NCBI GenBank assembly: GCA_020832405.1
Contig: JAFIET010000014.1
Span: forward strand, 1 to 61,423
Length of the DNA stretch: 61,423 nt
DNA from: Balneolales bacterium
Lineage (GTDB): Bacteria; Bacteroidota; Rhodothermia; Balneolales; Cyclonatronaceae
Direction of reading: 5' to 3'
The position numbers and the translations under genes are program-made. Below, piece by piece: positions 46,001 to 54,295 of this stretch. The notes under the pieces were generated by a model. It had not been told where the DNA came from. It saw only the letters and a program-made list of their open reading frames with translations, and searched no databases. Numbering within the stretch: position 1 is the first letter of the stretch; every line of letters starts with the position of its first letter.

Positions 46001-46225
46001 GAAGACGTTGGATACATTCGTCTGAAGTCAGCTTCTCTATCGTATCAGGTTCCCACCAATATCGTGAGCCAGATTGGCCTTTCAAACGCACGCGTATTTG
46101 TTCAGGGGCTTAACCTGATTACCTGGACCAACTACCGCGGTCTCGACCCTGAAATTTTAGTGGTTGCGAATGCACCATTCCCGCAGCCGCGTATTTACTC
46201 TGCTGGCGTTTCTCTGCAATTCTAA
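43076..46225 (+). CDS. SusC/RagA family TonB-linked outer-membrane protein
   Basis: A 1,049-residue outer-membrane transporter of the SusC type. Signal peptide 1-24 (KKILAFAVLSLVVLIPVVA, then SAQ); carboxypeptidase-regulatory-like domain about 25-105 (GSITDARTGEGLPGATVFL); plug about 110-225 with the family hallmarks PLFVVDGVPI and ILKDAAAASIYGAQAANGV; then a large barrel ending AGVSLQF. It moves a bulky nutrient across the outer membrane together with the SusD lid encoded 18 nt downstream. No glycan hydrolase, peptidase or sigma/anti-sigma pair adjoins it, so the substrate (glycan or peptide) is unknown. ATG 43076 is preferred to 43064 because of a GAGG six bases upstream. Confidence 0.96.
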   Translation: MIKKILAFAVLSLVVLIPVVASAQTGSITGSITDARTGEGLPGATVFLPELSLGQSTNLDGEYTINNVPAGTHNVRVTYVGYVGRTVSVTVTAGATTTLNVELQPDRLELRDLVVTGYGVQPRREVTGSIAQVRGEQIANLPVQTFDSAIQGRAAGVTITSASGQPGGALRVRVRGTGSITAGNDPLFVVDGVPITVNTDGSTQASSNALAAIDPSDIESIEILKDAAAASIYGAQAANGVVLITTRRGQAGRTQFQITSQVGTREAVNKYDMLTGPEWVQMQIEGRRNDAIVNARRGISTALNNPDTQESNFRNSALVRNELINLPEFATPEEETAFFNNLRDPNITSLEEFLRFVPNYDWQDAIYRTGNTRSVNVSARGGTEQTRFFVSGAYEYQEAQIIQSNFERFNVRTNLDHRVSELFSLETSIALATTSQFGSIADGNWINGPFFAAPYAIPIQPIFNEDGTFNEAVTGDYNIIQGVNLEQRTGRTNQVIGNLAANFQITPNIVLRSFFGLDYRNVRDTNVRPPEIPSFSGFGGQVFEASRDVTNWNTNHTVSYFNTFDDIHSVSGVAGFEYRQQQRESFSATGRGFGSGLFTTLNSAADPFGVGGFFTEFRIAGFFGQVRYDYDKRYFATATVRYDGSSRFGEDNQWGLFYSGSLGWELTRERFLENVDWLDQFQLRASYGVTGNSEIANFASRSLFGSSGTYNGVSGLRATQLGNNLLTWEEASTVNLGLNWALFEGRIYGAVDVYRTINDRMLLNDFLFSDSGFGSFSNNIGKVRNQGVEIEVGGTLVNWNGLRWTSDFNITFQDNEILNLGADSPEFRIINGVRYDVGQSIFAERLFRFAGVNPADGRGMWFDRNGEITYSPTEEDLDFVGEAFPDVIGGWNNTISYGGFTLDVFFQFNLGQDSFKQQEGFFLDGTIFRGRGLTRRTLDRWQQPGDITDMPKASARQSEGGSDADFFFTASTWHLEDVGYIRLKSASLSYQVPTNIVSQIGLSNARVFVQGLNLITWTNYRGLDPEILVVANAPFPQPRIYSAGVSLQF

Positions 46226-46243
46226 TTTTTAGAACAGATAATT

Positions 46244-47731
46244 ATGCTTAAAAAAATTGCCACTTTAGCAGCACTGGGTCTGGGCGCCTTTACTTTCTAC
46301 GCCTGTGACTCACTGCTGGATACCGAACCGAGACAGTCTATCAGTCCGGAAGTTGCGTTAAACGACATCACGGGTATCCGTGGTATCGCTGCCTCCGCGT
46401 ACAACCGGCTGATCAGCACTACTGCCTACACCAATACCCGCATCGCTGCACCTGAGGTGCTTGCTGATAACGGGGTGCAGAACCCAACCAATAACCCTTC
46501 CGGCCGTTACGTGTCAGAAGCGATTAACGCAGTTGGTACCGGTGTTGGCGGATGGGGTCTTTACTACCCCATGATTAATGATACCAACTACATTATCACA
46601 GCTATTGATGGTGTGGATGCCCCTGAGAATGAGCGTAACCGTATTAAAGGTGAAATGCTCTTTCTGCGTGCCCTGGCCTATCATGACCTTGCCAAGTCTT
46701 ACGGCTACGAGCCGGGTCGTGAAATAAATGGCTGGAATCACTCAGTGATTATCCGTACTACGCCTACTCTTGTTGTAGAAGATGCTCAGACCGCACGTGC
46801 ACGCGCTTCTAACGTAGAAGTGTATGAGCAGATCGAAAGAGATTTGCTTCAGTCTATTCAGCTGCTCGATCAGTTTGGCAGTACAAACCGTTTCCTGGGC
46901 AACCGGGCTGCTGCTGAGGCACTGCTCGCACGGGTTTACCTGTACTGGGGTCGTTATGCTGATGCTGCTGAGTTTGCTACACGGGCTATGGATCGCCCGC
47001 TTGGTGCAGCTCTCGCAACAGCTGCTCAGGCACCGACGATCTTCAACTCAACAAACACAGCCCCTAACCGTGAAGCGTTTTTTGAAGTACGTATTACTTC
47101 GAATGATTTTGGAGGTGCCGTGAACAATTCTCTTTCAGCACTGTTTACTCCCGCGCAATGGTTTGATATCGTTCCTTCTGAGGAGCTGATCGCAATCTAT
47201 GACTCAAGCAGAGACGTACGTTTGCGCGCCGACAATGAAGGCCGTGTAACCGGATGGTACAGCAACCGGCGTGAGCTTGCCAACGGCAACCTCGTGCCTG
47301 CTCAAACACATACCCTCAAGTTCAATCAAACGGTTGAAGGTGCCGGAAGCTTTATCGACAACACTCCGGTACTGCGTTTTGCTGAAGCTTTGCTGAATCG
47401 TGCTGAAGCCTTTGCCCGTTTGGGGCAGGATGCCAATGCACTGGCTGATCTCAACCTCCTTCGCACCAATCGCGGCCTGCTGGCTATCGATCTGTCAGGT
47501 TTCGAATTGCTTGAAGAGATTTTGGTTGAGCGCCGCCGTGAGCTTGCTTTCGAAGGCCACCGTTGGTTCGATCTGAAGCGACTGAACAGGTCGCTTGAAA
47601 AGCCCGAAGCTTCCGGAGTAGGAATTATCCCATCCGACGATTTCAGATGGCTGAGTGCTGTTCCTACCTCTCAGGTTGTTGCAAGCAATGGCGTTATTCT
47701 TCAGAATCCCGGCTACGCCGCTGAAGACTAA
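46244..47731 (+). CDS. SusD/RagB family nutrient-binding lipoprotein
   Basis: A 495-residue surface lipoprotein that forms the lid on the SusC transporter and binds its nutrient. The lipobox FYAC has Cys21. SusD-type features: LDTEPRQSIS and ITGIRGIAASAYNRLIS at the N-terminus, FLRALAYHDLAKSYG (helical TPR-like core), and the C-terminal RFAEALLNRAEAFARLGQ, LNLLRTNRG and ERRRELAFEGHRWFDLKR. It follows the SusC gene by 18 nt and precedes a small lipoprotein by 38 nt. Confidence 0.95.
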   Translation: MLKKIATLAALGLGAFTFYACDSLLDTEPRQSISPEVALNDITGIRGIAASAYNRLISTTAYTNTRIAAPEVLADNGVQNPTNNPSGRYVSEAINAVGTGVGGWGLYYPMINDTNYIITAIDGVDAPENERNRIKGEMLFLRALAYHDLAKSYGYEPGREINGWNHSVIIRTTPTLVVEDAQTARARASNVEVYEQIERDLLQSIQLLDQFGSTNRFLGNRAAAEALLARVYLYWGRYADAAEFATRAMDRPLGAALATAAQAPTIFNSTNTAPNREAFFEVRITSNDFGGAVNNSLSALFTPAQWFDIVPSEELIAIYDSSRDVRLRADNEGRVTGWYSNRRELANGNLVPAQTHTLKFNQTVEGAGSFIDNTPVLRFAEALLNRAEAFARLGQDANALADLNLLRTNRGLLAIDLSGFELLEEILVERRRELAFEGHRWFDLKRLNRSLEKPEASGVGIIPSDDFRWLSAVPTSQVVASNGVILQNPGYAAED

Positions 47732-47769
47732 ACACCCTATTTTCTATAACCGACAAAACGATTTATGCT

Positions 47770-48312
47770 ATGTTAAATAAACTGATAATCCTCGTTGGTT
47801 TTGCAGTAGCCGGGCTTTTTCTTACTTCCTGTTTTGACGACAACGTAATCACTTACGATGGCCCGCTTCAAATGGAAATTAAGCCTGGTGATGTTTCTGC
47901 AGCCAACATTCAGCAGGGGCAGCCCATTACGGTGAGCGTTCAGCTCATCGGGCCCCTCCAGACACAGACCCACAGAGGCTCTTTCGCTTTTATGCCGGAG
48001 GAATCATTTGCAGTTCAGTCTCAGAATTTTGGAGGCGTATCAGAAGGTACGTTTCTGTATGATATTGAGTACGGAACGCACTTTTCTCTGAGCGGATGTG
48101 ATTTCACAAGCTCCAATATCTGTGAGTTTGAAATTACTCCGGCTGACAGCCTGGTTAAAGACTTCGTTCTGAGCTGGAACCTTGATAACGTTTCAACAAG
48201 AAGCCGCAACACGGTTGTTTTTGAGCTGCAGGATGCACCTGCAGGCGCTGCATACCGCGTTGCCCCGAACCTCACCCGCAGTGTTGTTCAGGGTACCCGC
48301 GGTGCCAACTAA
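47770..48312 (+). CDS. Small lipoprotein of the SusCD operon, function unknown
   Basis: A 180-residue predicted lipoprotein, lipobox LTSC with Cys21. The mature part is beta-rich with two Cys (SGCDF and SNICEF, 8 apart) that could form a disulfide. I recognise no family. Position suggests an accessory surface protein of the SusCD system, comparable in place to SusE/SusF-type binding proteins, but no carbohydrate-binding motif is visible. It ends the operon, with a strong terminator 21 nt later. Confidence 0.72.
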   Translation: MLNKLIILVGFAVAGLFLTSCFDDNVITYDGPLQMEIKPGDVSAANIQQGQPITVSVQLIGPLQTQTHRGSFAFMPEESFAVQSQNFGGVSEGTFLYDIEYGTHFSLSGCDFTSSNICEFEITPADSLVKDFVLSWNLDNVSTRSRNTVVFELQDAPAGAAYRVAPNLTRSVVQGTRGAN

Positions 48313-48333
48313 GCTTTAAACAGCTTCTGATCC

Positions 48334-48370
48334 AAAAGGCCGCTTCGTACAGCACGAAGCGGCCTTTTTT
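48334..48370 (+). terminator. Intrinsic terminator of the SusCD operon
   Basis: Stem AAAGGCCGCTTCGT/ACGAAGCGGCCTTT with a 5-nt loop and a six-T run. Confidence 0.94.
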
Positions 48371-48587
48371 CTTGACCGCTTAAACCCGCTTCAGGATCTT
48401 TATCAGCTGAAGCTGTTCGGCATAAAATGGTATAATGAACAAGCATTGGATACGTTAAACGAAAGTAATCTGCCGCTGTGTTGTAAAGCAGGGGCATCTA
48501 TGTAAATCATTGATAACGGTGTACATCCTCAGTTTTCTATTTCTTATTATCGGTATGTTTCATCTGAATTAACTCCATCCGCTTTTT

Positions 48588-49316
48588 ATGTTCTGCAAAA
48601 AATCAACACTATTCACCATTCTTGCAGCAATGCTGTATTTCACGTTTGCCGGATCGGTACAGGCCCAGGATATGGCACAGCGTGGCAATGTAGAAAACCT
48701 TATTCGTGGCAACTCGGTAATTATCACCGCTCCTCTTCGGGCTTCAGGCGTAATGGGTAGCCCGTATTTTACAGATGCATGGCTTGCTGCGGATATCCAT
48801 CTCAACAACGGGCAGGTTCTCGAAGATGTCCGTTCCAGGTATAACATCTGGAGTGATGCCATAGAGGTCGTGCACAGAGCTGATACGCTTCAGCTTAGTG
48901 AGGTGCTTGTAAGAGGGTTTACTTTTATCATGCCGGGTGGCAACGAAATTAGTTTCCAGAACAGAATTGGCGTGATGCCCGGAGAATTTGGCCGGAACGC
49001 GTATCTGCAGGTGCTGCACAGTGGTGAGCAGGCAGGTGTGTACAAACGGCACAGCCGCGTGATTCGCGAAGCACAGCAGGGAGCATCCGGTTTTGGATTT
49101 GTTGAACGTCACGACAGCCTTGAGCCCCGTGAAATGCTGCTTTTTAAAGATGAAAACGGTGAATTTCACCGCGTAAGGCTTAACCGCAGGAACGTGCTTC
49201 GCCTGTTTGGTGATCACAGCAATGCCATACGCGATTATGCACGACAAAATAATCTCGATTTCAGTTCAGAGAGAGATTTTGTCCGGCTCGTACAACATTA
49301 CAACACCTTGTTGTAG
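48588..49316 (+). CDS. Secreted protein of unknown function
   Basis: A 242-residue exported protein: signal peptide about 1-26 (ILAAMLYFTFAGSVQAQ). The mature protein has two parts, a beta-rich half (PYFTDAWLAADIHLNNGQVL near 65-80; GFTFIMPGGNEISFQN near 105-120) and a basic, helical C-terminal half (RRNVLRLFGDHSNAIRDYA). I recognise no domain, cysteine pair or catalytic motif. The pattern of a short strand-rich domain followed by a 'would-be helix' tail is seen in several Bacteroidota proteins of unknown function. The gene is single, with its own terminator. Confidence 0.65.
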   Translation: MFCKKSTLFTILAAMLYFTFAGSVQAQDMAQRGNVENLIRGNSVIITAPLRASGVMGSPYFTDAWLAADIHLNNGQVLEDVRSRYNIWSDAIEVVHRADTLQLSEVLVRGFTFIMPGGNEISFQNRIGVMPGEFGRNAYLQVLHSGEQAGVYKRHSRVIREAQQGASGFGFVERHDSLEPREMLLFKDENGEFHRVRLNRRNVLRLFGDHSNAIRDYARQNNLDFSSERDFVRLVQHYNTLL

Positions 49317-49347
49317 CACGGTTTTCGATTTATAAGTACTGAATTAC

Positions 49348-49387
49348 AAAAAAAGGCCGGCTGTTTTCACAGTACCGGCCTTTTTTT
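49348..49387. terminator. Shared terminator for the secreted protein gene and ppk1
   Basis: Stem AAAGGCCGG/CCGGCCTTT with an inner CTGT/ACAG pair, flanked by an A-run and a T-run, so it serves both convergent genes. Confidence 0.88.
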
Positions 49388-49420
49388 GCTTCAGAAGGTA
49401 GTTTACTATCCAAATGCTGC

Positions 49421-51661
49421 TCAGCTTTGTACTGGCAGCGGATCTTTGGAATAAAGTGCATGGTTCATCAATACCTGATGGGTAGCCACTTCACTTTGAT
49501 CTGCTTCTTTTGTTACACGGGTATATTGGCTGTCAGGCCCGAGTTCCCATCGCTGCTGGTTGTCGTTGAGCTGTACCTGAAAAATAAAGCGCAGGTATTT
49601 CTTCAGCTGAAGATTTTCGACCGGGGTGATGGCTTCCACACGTGCATCCAGGTTCCGGTGCATGATATCGGCTGAGCCAATCAGGTAAACGTGCTCTTCG
49701 CCGTGCCGGAAATAGTAAATACGCGAGTGTTCCAAAAACCGGCCAATTACAGAATGCACCCTGATATTTTCACTCAGCCCTTTAAGGCCGGTTTTTAACC
49801 GGCAAACACCGCGCACAATCAGGTCGGTTTTTACACCCTGCGAACTCGCATAGTACAGCAGCTGTATAAGCTGCGGATCTTCAAGGCTGTTCATTTTCAG
49901 GATGATGCGCGACGGCCCGCCATTCTGTGCCGCTTCGACCTCATGCATGATGTAATCAAAAATACGGGTACGAAGATAATTCGGGGCTACCAGCAACTTG
50001 CGATAGGTCTGATTTGGCGCATAGCCCGTGAGAAAATTAAACAGGTCGGAAACATCTGAAGTCAGTTCCGGGTCGCAGGTGAACAGGCCCAGATCTTCAT
50101 ACAAATTTGCCGTGCCGGGATGATAGTTGCCGGTTCCTATATGTGCATACCGGCGGAGCATTTCACCTTCATCACGAACAACTACGGTAACTTTTGAATG
50201 AATTTTCAGGCCGGGTATCCCGTAGGAAACGTGAATACCGGCTTTCTCAAGTTTGAGCGCCCACTCCATGTTTTGTTGTTCGTCAAAGCGCGCTTTTAGC
50301 TCAACGAGTACCGCAACCTGCTTGCCGGCATCAACGGCTTTAATGAGGGCGTGCATGAGGGATGAGTCGGTTGAGGTGCGGTACAGGGTTTGCTTGATCG
50401 CCAGCACTTTCGGATCTGCAGCAGCTTCCTGAACAAAACGCTCCACTGAGCTGCTGAAGCTGTGGTAGGGATGATGTACCAGGATGTCTTTAGCCCGGAT
50501 GATGCTGAAAATATCGCTGCTGCCTTCTTCGCCTGTACTCCGAAATGCCGGATGCAGCACAGGGTTCCAGCTGCTGTACTTGAGCTGATCAAACCCCTTA
50601 ACCTTGCCCAGCTGCATACAGTCGGCAAGTCCGATGGAGCCGCGCATCTCAAACACGTCAATAGGCTTCACATCCATGCGGTCCATCAATATTTCTTTAA
50701 TATGAACCGGCATGTCGGCCTCAATTTCCAGACGGACCACATCTGCAAAGCGCCGCTCGCGGAGTTCTTCTTCAATCAGTTCAAGCAGGTCGTCGGCTTC
50801 TTCTTCGTTGCGTTTCAGATCTGCGTTTCGGGTTACCCTGAAAATATGAGCTGATTGTACGGTAGCGCCCGGAAACAAATCCCCCATGCGTTCCCTGATA
50901 ATGTGGTCGATATTAATAAGTATTGCTTTGGAAGCGGTGTTCTCAATGGTAAACCAGCGCGGACGGTTGTCGGGCACCTTAATTCGGGCAAAGATGCTTT
51001 CACCTGTTGCATCATCGGCGATCTCCAGTGCGAAAGATCGGCTTTTATTTGAGATAAAGGGGAAGGGGTGCGCCTGATCAACAATAAGCGGGGTGAGAAT
51101 AGGGTAGAGCTGCGAATCGAAGTAGTCGTTTACTTTTTTTCGCTCTTTCTTGCTGAGCTCAGCAAAATTTCGGAATTCGATTTTATGCTCTTTAAGGCGG
51201 GGCACGATTTCATCAAAAAAGCAGCTGCGGTAATCCTGAATCATCACCTTTACTTTTTTGCGGATGGCTTTTAACTGTTCAAAAGGCGTGAGACCGTCAA
51301 CAGAAGGTTCGTTAACACCGGCCTGCAGCTGCCGTTTCAGGCCGCCTACTCTTTTCTGAAAAAACTCGTCGAGGTTGCTGCAAACTATGCCAATAAATTT
51401 GGCCTGCTCCAGCGGAGGATTCGCCGGGTTGCGGGCTTCATCCAATACCCGGAAGTTGAAATCGAGCCAGCTTAATTCGTAGTTATGAAAATACTCCGGC
51501 CCGTGAAGTTCAAGGTCGGTACCCGAAATAAGTTTAAAATTGTTCTTTTGGATTTTTTCAGGCTCAATAGGTTGGCGCCTGCTCTTTTGGTATGCAGTAG
51601 GATCGAATGATTCCCGGTCAGGACTCAGATCATCGTTTTGATCAGTTAAAATTTTGCTCAT
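49421..51661 (-). CDS. ppk1: Polyphosphate kinase PPK1
   Basis: Reversibly makes polyphosphate from ATP. The 746 residues follow the PPK1 layout: an N-terminal segment (about 57-165, ELSWLDFNFRVLDEARN, then NLDEFFQKRVGGL), a head domain, and two phospholipase-D-like domains. The catalytic-region signatures are IKQTLYRTSTDSSLMHALI, VLVELKARFDEQQN, IHSKVTVV, HIGTGNYHPGTANLYEDLG and RFLEHSRIYYF, with the expected His residues. I start at ATG 51661; the frame extends to 51709 but the added residues have no similarity. The gene is divergent from a Na/Pi cotransporter, so both phosphate functions share the 244-bp control region. Confidence 0.96.
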   Translation of the reverse strand: MSKILTDQNDDLSPDRESFDPTAYQKSRRQPIEPEKIQKNNFKLISGTDLELHGPEYFHNYELSWLDFNFRVLDEARNPANPPLEQAKFIGIVCSNLDEFFQKRVGGLKRQLQAGVNEPSVDGLTPFEQLKAIRKKVKVMIQDYRSCFFDEIVPRLKEHKIEFRNFAELSKKERKKVNDYFDSQLYPILTPLIVDQAHPFPFISNKSRSFALEIADDATGESIFARIKVPDNRPRWFTIENTASKAILINIDHIIRERMGDLFPGATVQSAHIFRVTRNADLKRNEEEADDLLELIEEELRERRFADVVRLEIEADMPVHIKEILMDRMDVKPIDVFEMRGSIGLADCMQLGKVKGFDQLKYSSWNPVLHPAFRSTGEEGSSDIFSIIRAKDILVHHPYHSFSSSVERFVQEAAADPKVLAIKQTLYRTSTDSSLMHALIKAVDAGKQVAVLVELKARFDEQQNMEWALKLEKAGIHVSYGIPGLKIHSKVTVVVRDEGEMLRRYAHIGTGNYHPGTANLYEDLGLFTCDPELTSDVSDLFNFLTGYAPNQTYRKLLVAPNYLRTRIFDYIMHEVEAAQNGGPSRIILKMNSLEDPQLIQLLYYASSQGVKTDLIVRGVCRLKTGLKGLSENIRVHSVIGRFLEHSRIYYFRHGEEHVYLIGSADIMHRNLDARVEAITPVENLQLKKYLRFIFQVQLNDNQQRWELGPDSQYTRVTKEADQSEVATHQVLMNHALYSKDPLPVQS

Positions 51662-51905
51662 GCTGATATGGCGTAAAGTTGATATGTATGTGCTGAAGAT
51701 AGAGAACAAAAGGGCAGTTCAAAAAAGAAAGCGCACAGAATCGGGATTATTGAAGCAGATTTAGTATCATAAAGTCCGTTTTAAGAAAAGATATTTCGGA
51801 TAGCCCGGATTGCTGCACGTCCGTAAAGCAGGTTGCCGTCGCCTGTTAGGCTGTCTTACTGAGGATTTAAGCTACCTGTACATTTTATTTACGAGGATTG
51901 TTTAC

Positions 51906-53558
51906 ATGAGCGACTATGCAGTAATGCTGATGTCCTTTGCGGGAGGCGTTGCGCTTTTTTTGCTTGGGATGAAAATGCTGACCGACGGGCTCAAGCTGGC
52001 AGCGGGGGATACGCTCCGGAACCTGCTGTCCAAATACACCTCAACGCCCCTCAAAGGCGTACTCAGCGGTGTGCTGATTACGGCTATGGTGCAGTCGTCG
52101 AGCGCAGTAATTTTTGCGACCATCGGGTTTGTGAACGCCGGGCTGATGACCCTGCTTCAGGCTACTTACGTTATTTTTGGCAGCAATGTGGGCACAACGC
52201 TCACCGGCTGGATTGTAGCAACGGTCGGGTTCCGGCTGAACCTGCAGCTTATGGCTCTGCCGCTGCTTGCTGTAGGCATGGCCATCTGGCTGTCGAAGGG
52301 GAATTCCAAAACCGGCGCGCTGGGGCAGGCGCTGGTTGGCTTCAGCATTTTCTTTTTGGGGATTGATGTACTCAAAACCACTTTTGAGGGCCTTGCGGGC
52401 GATGTACCTTTCGACCGCTTCGGCACCGGATTTAGCGGGATGGCTCTGATGTTTGTGATCGGGATACTGCTCACTTCGGTGATGCAGTCTTCCAGCGCTG
52501 CTATCGCCGTGGTAATCACGGCAGTAGCAACGGGCGTTATCCCGATTCACGCGGCTGCCGTGCTGGTAATCGGAGCCGATATCGGAACCACTTCAACCGC
52601 ACTTTTTGCAGTTGTGGGCGCAACGGCCAATGCCAAACGCGCAGCAATGATACATGTGCTGTTTAACCTGCTGAAGGGGCCCATCGCGCTGCCTTTTGTG
52701 GGGCTTTACCTCGCAGGTATTTTTTGGATATTCGGACCCGAGCTGAGCCCTGCCGTTACCATTGCCGTGTTTCATACTACGATTAAACTTACCGGGCTGA
52801 TCGTTTTGCTTCCCTTCGCCAAAATGCTCACGTCCTTTCTGGAAACCCGGTTTAAGGAAACCGAACAGCAGCCCGGAACCACCCGCTACCTCGACGATAA
52901 CATCCTCGCTACGCCATCCCTGGCACAAAGCGCCCTTATATTCGAGCTAAAGCGGATCGGGCGGAAGTCCCGCAAGCTCATTACCGGCTCCCTCAAGAAA
53001 AAACGCAGCATAGCTGAACTGCGGCAGGATGATGAGGTGATTCACGAACTAAGCTTCCTCACCGGCGAATATATTCAGAAACTGCAAAGCAGGGATTTGG
53101 GGGAAGAGGCTCAGGAAATGCTGCCCGGTGCCCTCAGGGTGATGCAGTACTTCAGCGAAGCCCGGCAGCATGTGCTGGAATCAGCCGCCATCGTGCAGTC
53201 GGGGGTGAAGCTTCCGGCCGAGGTAGATGAAAGCATTAAAATCCTGAAAAAGCTGCTGCGCTCATTCATGAAGCAGGCTGACTCCGAAAAGGCAGGCTTT
53301 TCGATTACCGAGCTGGCTAAACTGGTTCAGCAGCTGGAAAGCAGCTACGAGTCTGCAAAATCGACCGTACTCAAGGCCGGCAGTTCTGGCACCATACCCA
53401 TTTCGGAAATGGTGGTGCTGCACGATATCATACGGGGCTACCGCCGCAGCTGGGATCAGTGCTTCAAAGCGGCCATGTACATGGATGGCTTCAACAAGCT
53501 GATTGATCACGAGCCGGGTACAGGCCCCGCACTGATGGAACCGGAGCAGCAGGATTAG
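51906..53558 (+). CDS. Na/Pi cotransporter family protein with PhoU-like tail
   Basis: A 550-residue protein. Residues 1-320 form a sodium-phosphate symporter domain with the two inverted QSSSA motifs (MVQSSSAVIFATIG near 60 and VMQSSSAAIAVVIT near 195), GSNVGTTLTGW and GADIGTTSTA. Residues about 335-545 are helical and PhoU-like (LEESYES-type helices, RSWDQCFKAAMYM). The family imports phosphate using the sodium gradient; the PhoU-like tail may regulate it. I start at ATG 51906, which begins the first helix; the frame opens at 51810 but the added part is not family-like. It is divergent from ppk1 and ends in a shared terminator. Confidence 0.92.
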   Translation: MSDYAVMLMSFAGGVALFLLGMKMLTDGLKLAAGDTLRNLLSKYTSTPLKGVLSGVLITAMVQSSSAVIFATIGFVNAGLMTLLQATYVIFGSNVGTTLTGWIVATVGFRLNLQLMALPLLAVGMAIWLSKGNSKTGALGQALVGFSIFFLGIDVLKTTFEGLAGDVPFDRFGTGFSGMALMFVIGILLTSVMQSSSAAIAVVITAVATGVIPIHAAAVLVIGADIGTTSTALFAVVGATANAKRAAMIHVLFNLLKGPIALPFVGLYLAGIFWIFGPELSPAVTIAVFHTTIKLTGLIVLLPFAKMLTSFLETRFKETEQQPGTTRYLDDNILATPSLAQSALIFELKRIGRKSRKLITGSLKKKRSIAELRQDDEVIHELSFLTGEYIQKLQSRDLGEEAQEMLPGALRVMQYFSEARQHVLESAAIVQSGVKLPAEVDESIKILKKLLRSFMKQADSEKAGFSITELAKLVQQLESSYESAKSTVLKAGSSGTIPISEMVVLHDIIRGYRRSWDQCFKAAMYMDGFNKLIDHEPGTGPALMEPEQQD

Positions 53559-53576
53559 ACCCGCGAAAATGGGGTT

Positions 53577-53600
53577 CAGGCCCCGGTACACATCACCCTA
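53577..53600 (-). repeat. Dispersed 24-nt intergenic repeat, copy 2
   Basis: Minus-strand reading TAGGGTGATGTGTACCGG, ending GCCTG. About 20 of 24 positions match the copies at 9621-9644 and 60496-60519. It lies 18 nt after the Na/Pi gene stop and just before a terminator. Confidence 0.58.
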
Positions 53601-53603
53601 AAA

Positions 53604-53645
53604 GAAAAAAGCCGGTTCCTCTCTGGAGAAACCGGCTTTTCTTTA
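53604..53645. terminator. Shared terminator for the Na/Pi gene and DUF6580 gene
   Basis: Stem AAAAGCCGGTT/AACCGGCTTTT with an 11-12-nt loop, flanked by A and T tracts and placed between convergent genes. Confidence 0.9.
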
Positions 53646-53663
53646 AAACGGTTGGGTTGCCTT

Positions 53664-54176
53664 TCAGGCTGTCTGTAGCGCAGGTACGTTGCGGCGAACA
53701 AGCTCGAAAGAGCCGAACATTACGGTAGTGAAGAACAGATCGCCAAGCAGGGTGTAGTGGAAAAAGGGGATGGCCATGGTGTAGCTTGCCAGCAGGCCCT
53801 CAAGGGTGAAGGGGTAGTAGGGGCTGAAAAGCCAGACACCGAAGTTGGTAAGCAGGTAAAAAATGACAGAACCTGCAACAGATGCCCCCGCAATTCGAAG
53901 CGGGCTTATTTCCTTACCCAGCAGCATACCAAGGCCTACAATAATGCCAAAGGCAGCGTAAACAAAAAGCAGGGTGCTGTGAAGGCCCAGCAGCAGATCA
54001 CTCAGGAGCATCACTCCGAGGGGCAGCAGAAATGCGATGCGCTTGTCGCTGAAATAAGCCCCGCCAAAAAGGGCCATTGCTGCAACCGGAGCTACGTTGG
54101 GCGGGAAAGGAAGGAATCTCGATACAACAGCCAGAACGAGAATAAGGCTTAGAATTAAAAACTTAGGTTTTAACAT
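53664..54176 (-). CDS. DUF6580 family integral membrane protein
   Basis: A 170-residue inner-membrane protein with about five helices. The N-terminal pattern VLAVVSRFLPFPPNVAPVAA followed by MALFGGAYFSDKRIAFLLPL is characteristic of DUF6580, thought to be transport-related (resembling ECF S-components in size and topology), but no substrate is known. I start at ATG 54176; the frame opens at 54215 but the added residues do not belong to the first helix. No ECF ATPase is nearby and I see no vitamin riboswitch in the 119 bp upstream. Confidence 0.78.
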   Translation of the reverse strand: MLKPKFLILSLILVLAVVSRFLPFPPNVAPVAAMALFGGAYFSDKRIAFLLPLGVMLLSDLLLGLHSTLLFVYAAFGIIVGLGMLLGKEISPLRIAGASVAGSVIFYLLTNFGVWLFSPYYPFTLEGLLASYTMAIPFFHYTLLGDLFFTTVMFGSFELVRRNVPALQTA

Positions 54177-54295
54177 AACAGCGGTTAAGTGTCCGGTAAA
54201 TAAGATGGAAATCAATAGTAAGTTGTAGGAACAGATTAATATACAGGTTTATGCTGAATCATGCACCGCAGGGGGGCTGAAAAGCACCCGGGAAA

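Noticed and set aside
54177-54295. Possible cobalamin or other vitamin riboswitch before the DUF6580 gene
   Set aside because: No conserved riboswitch core could be found; only generic GC-rich stems.
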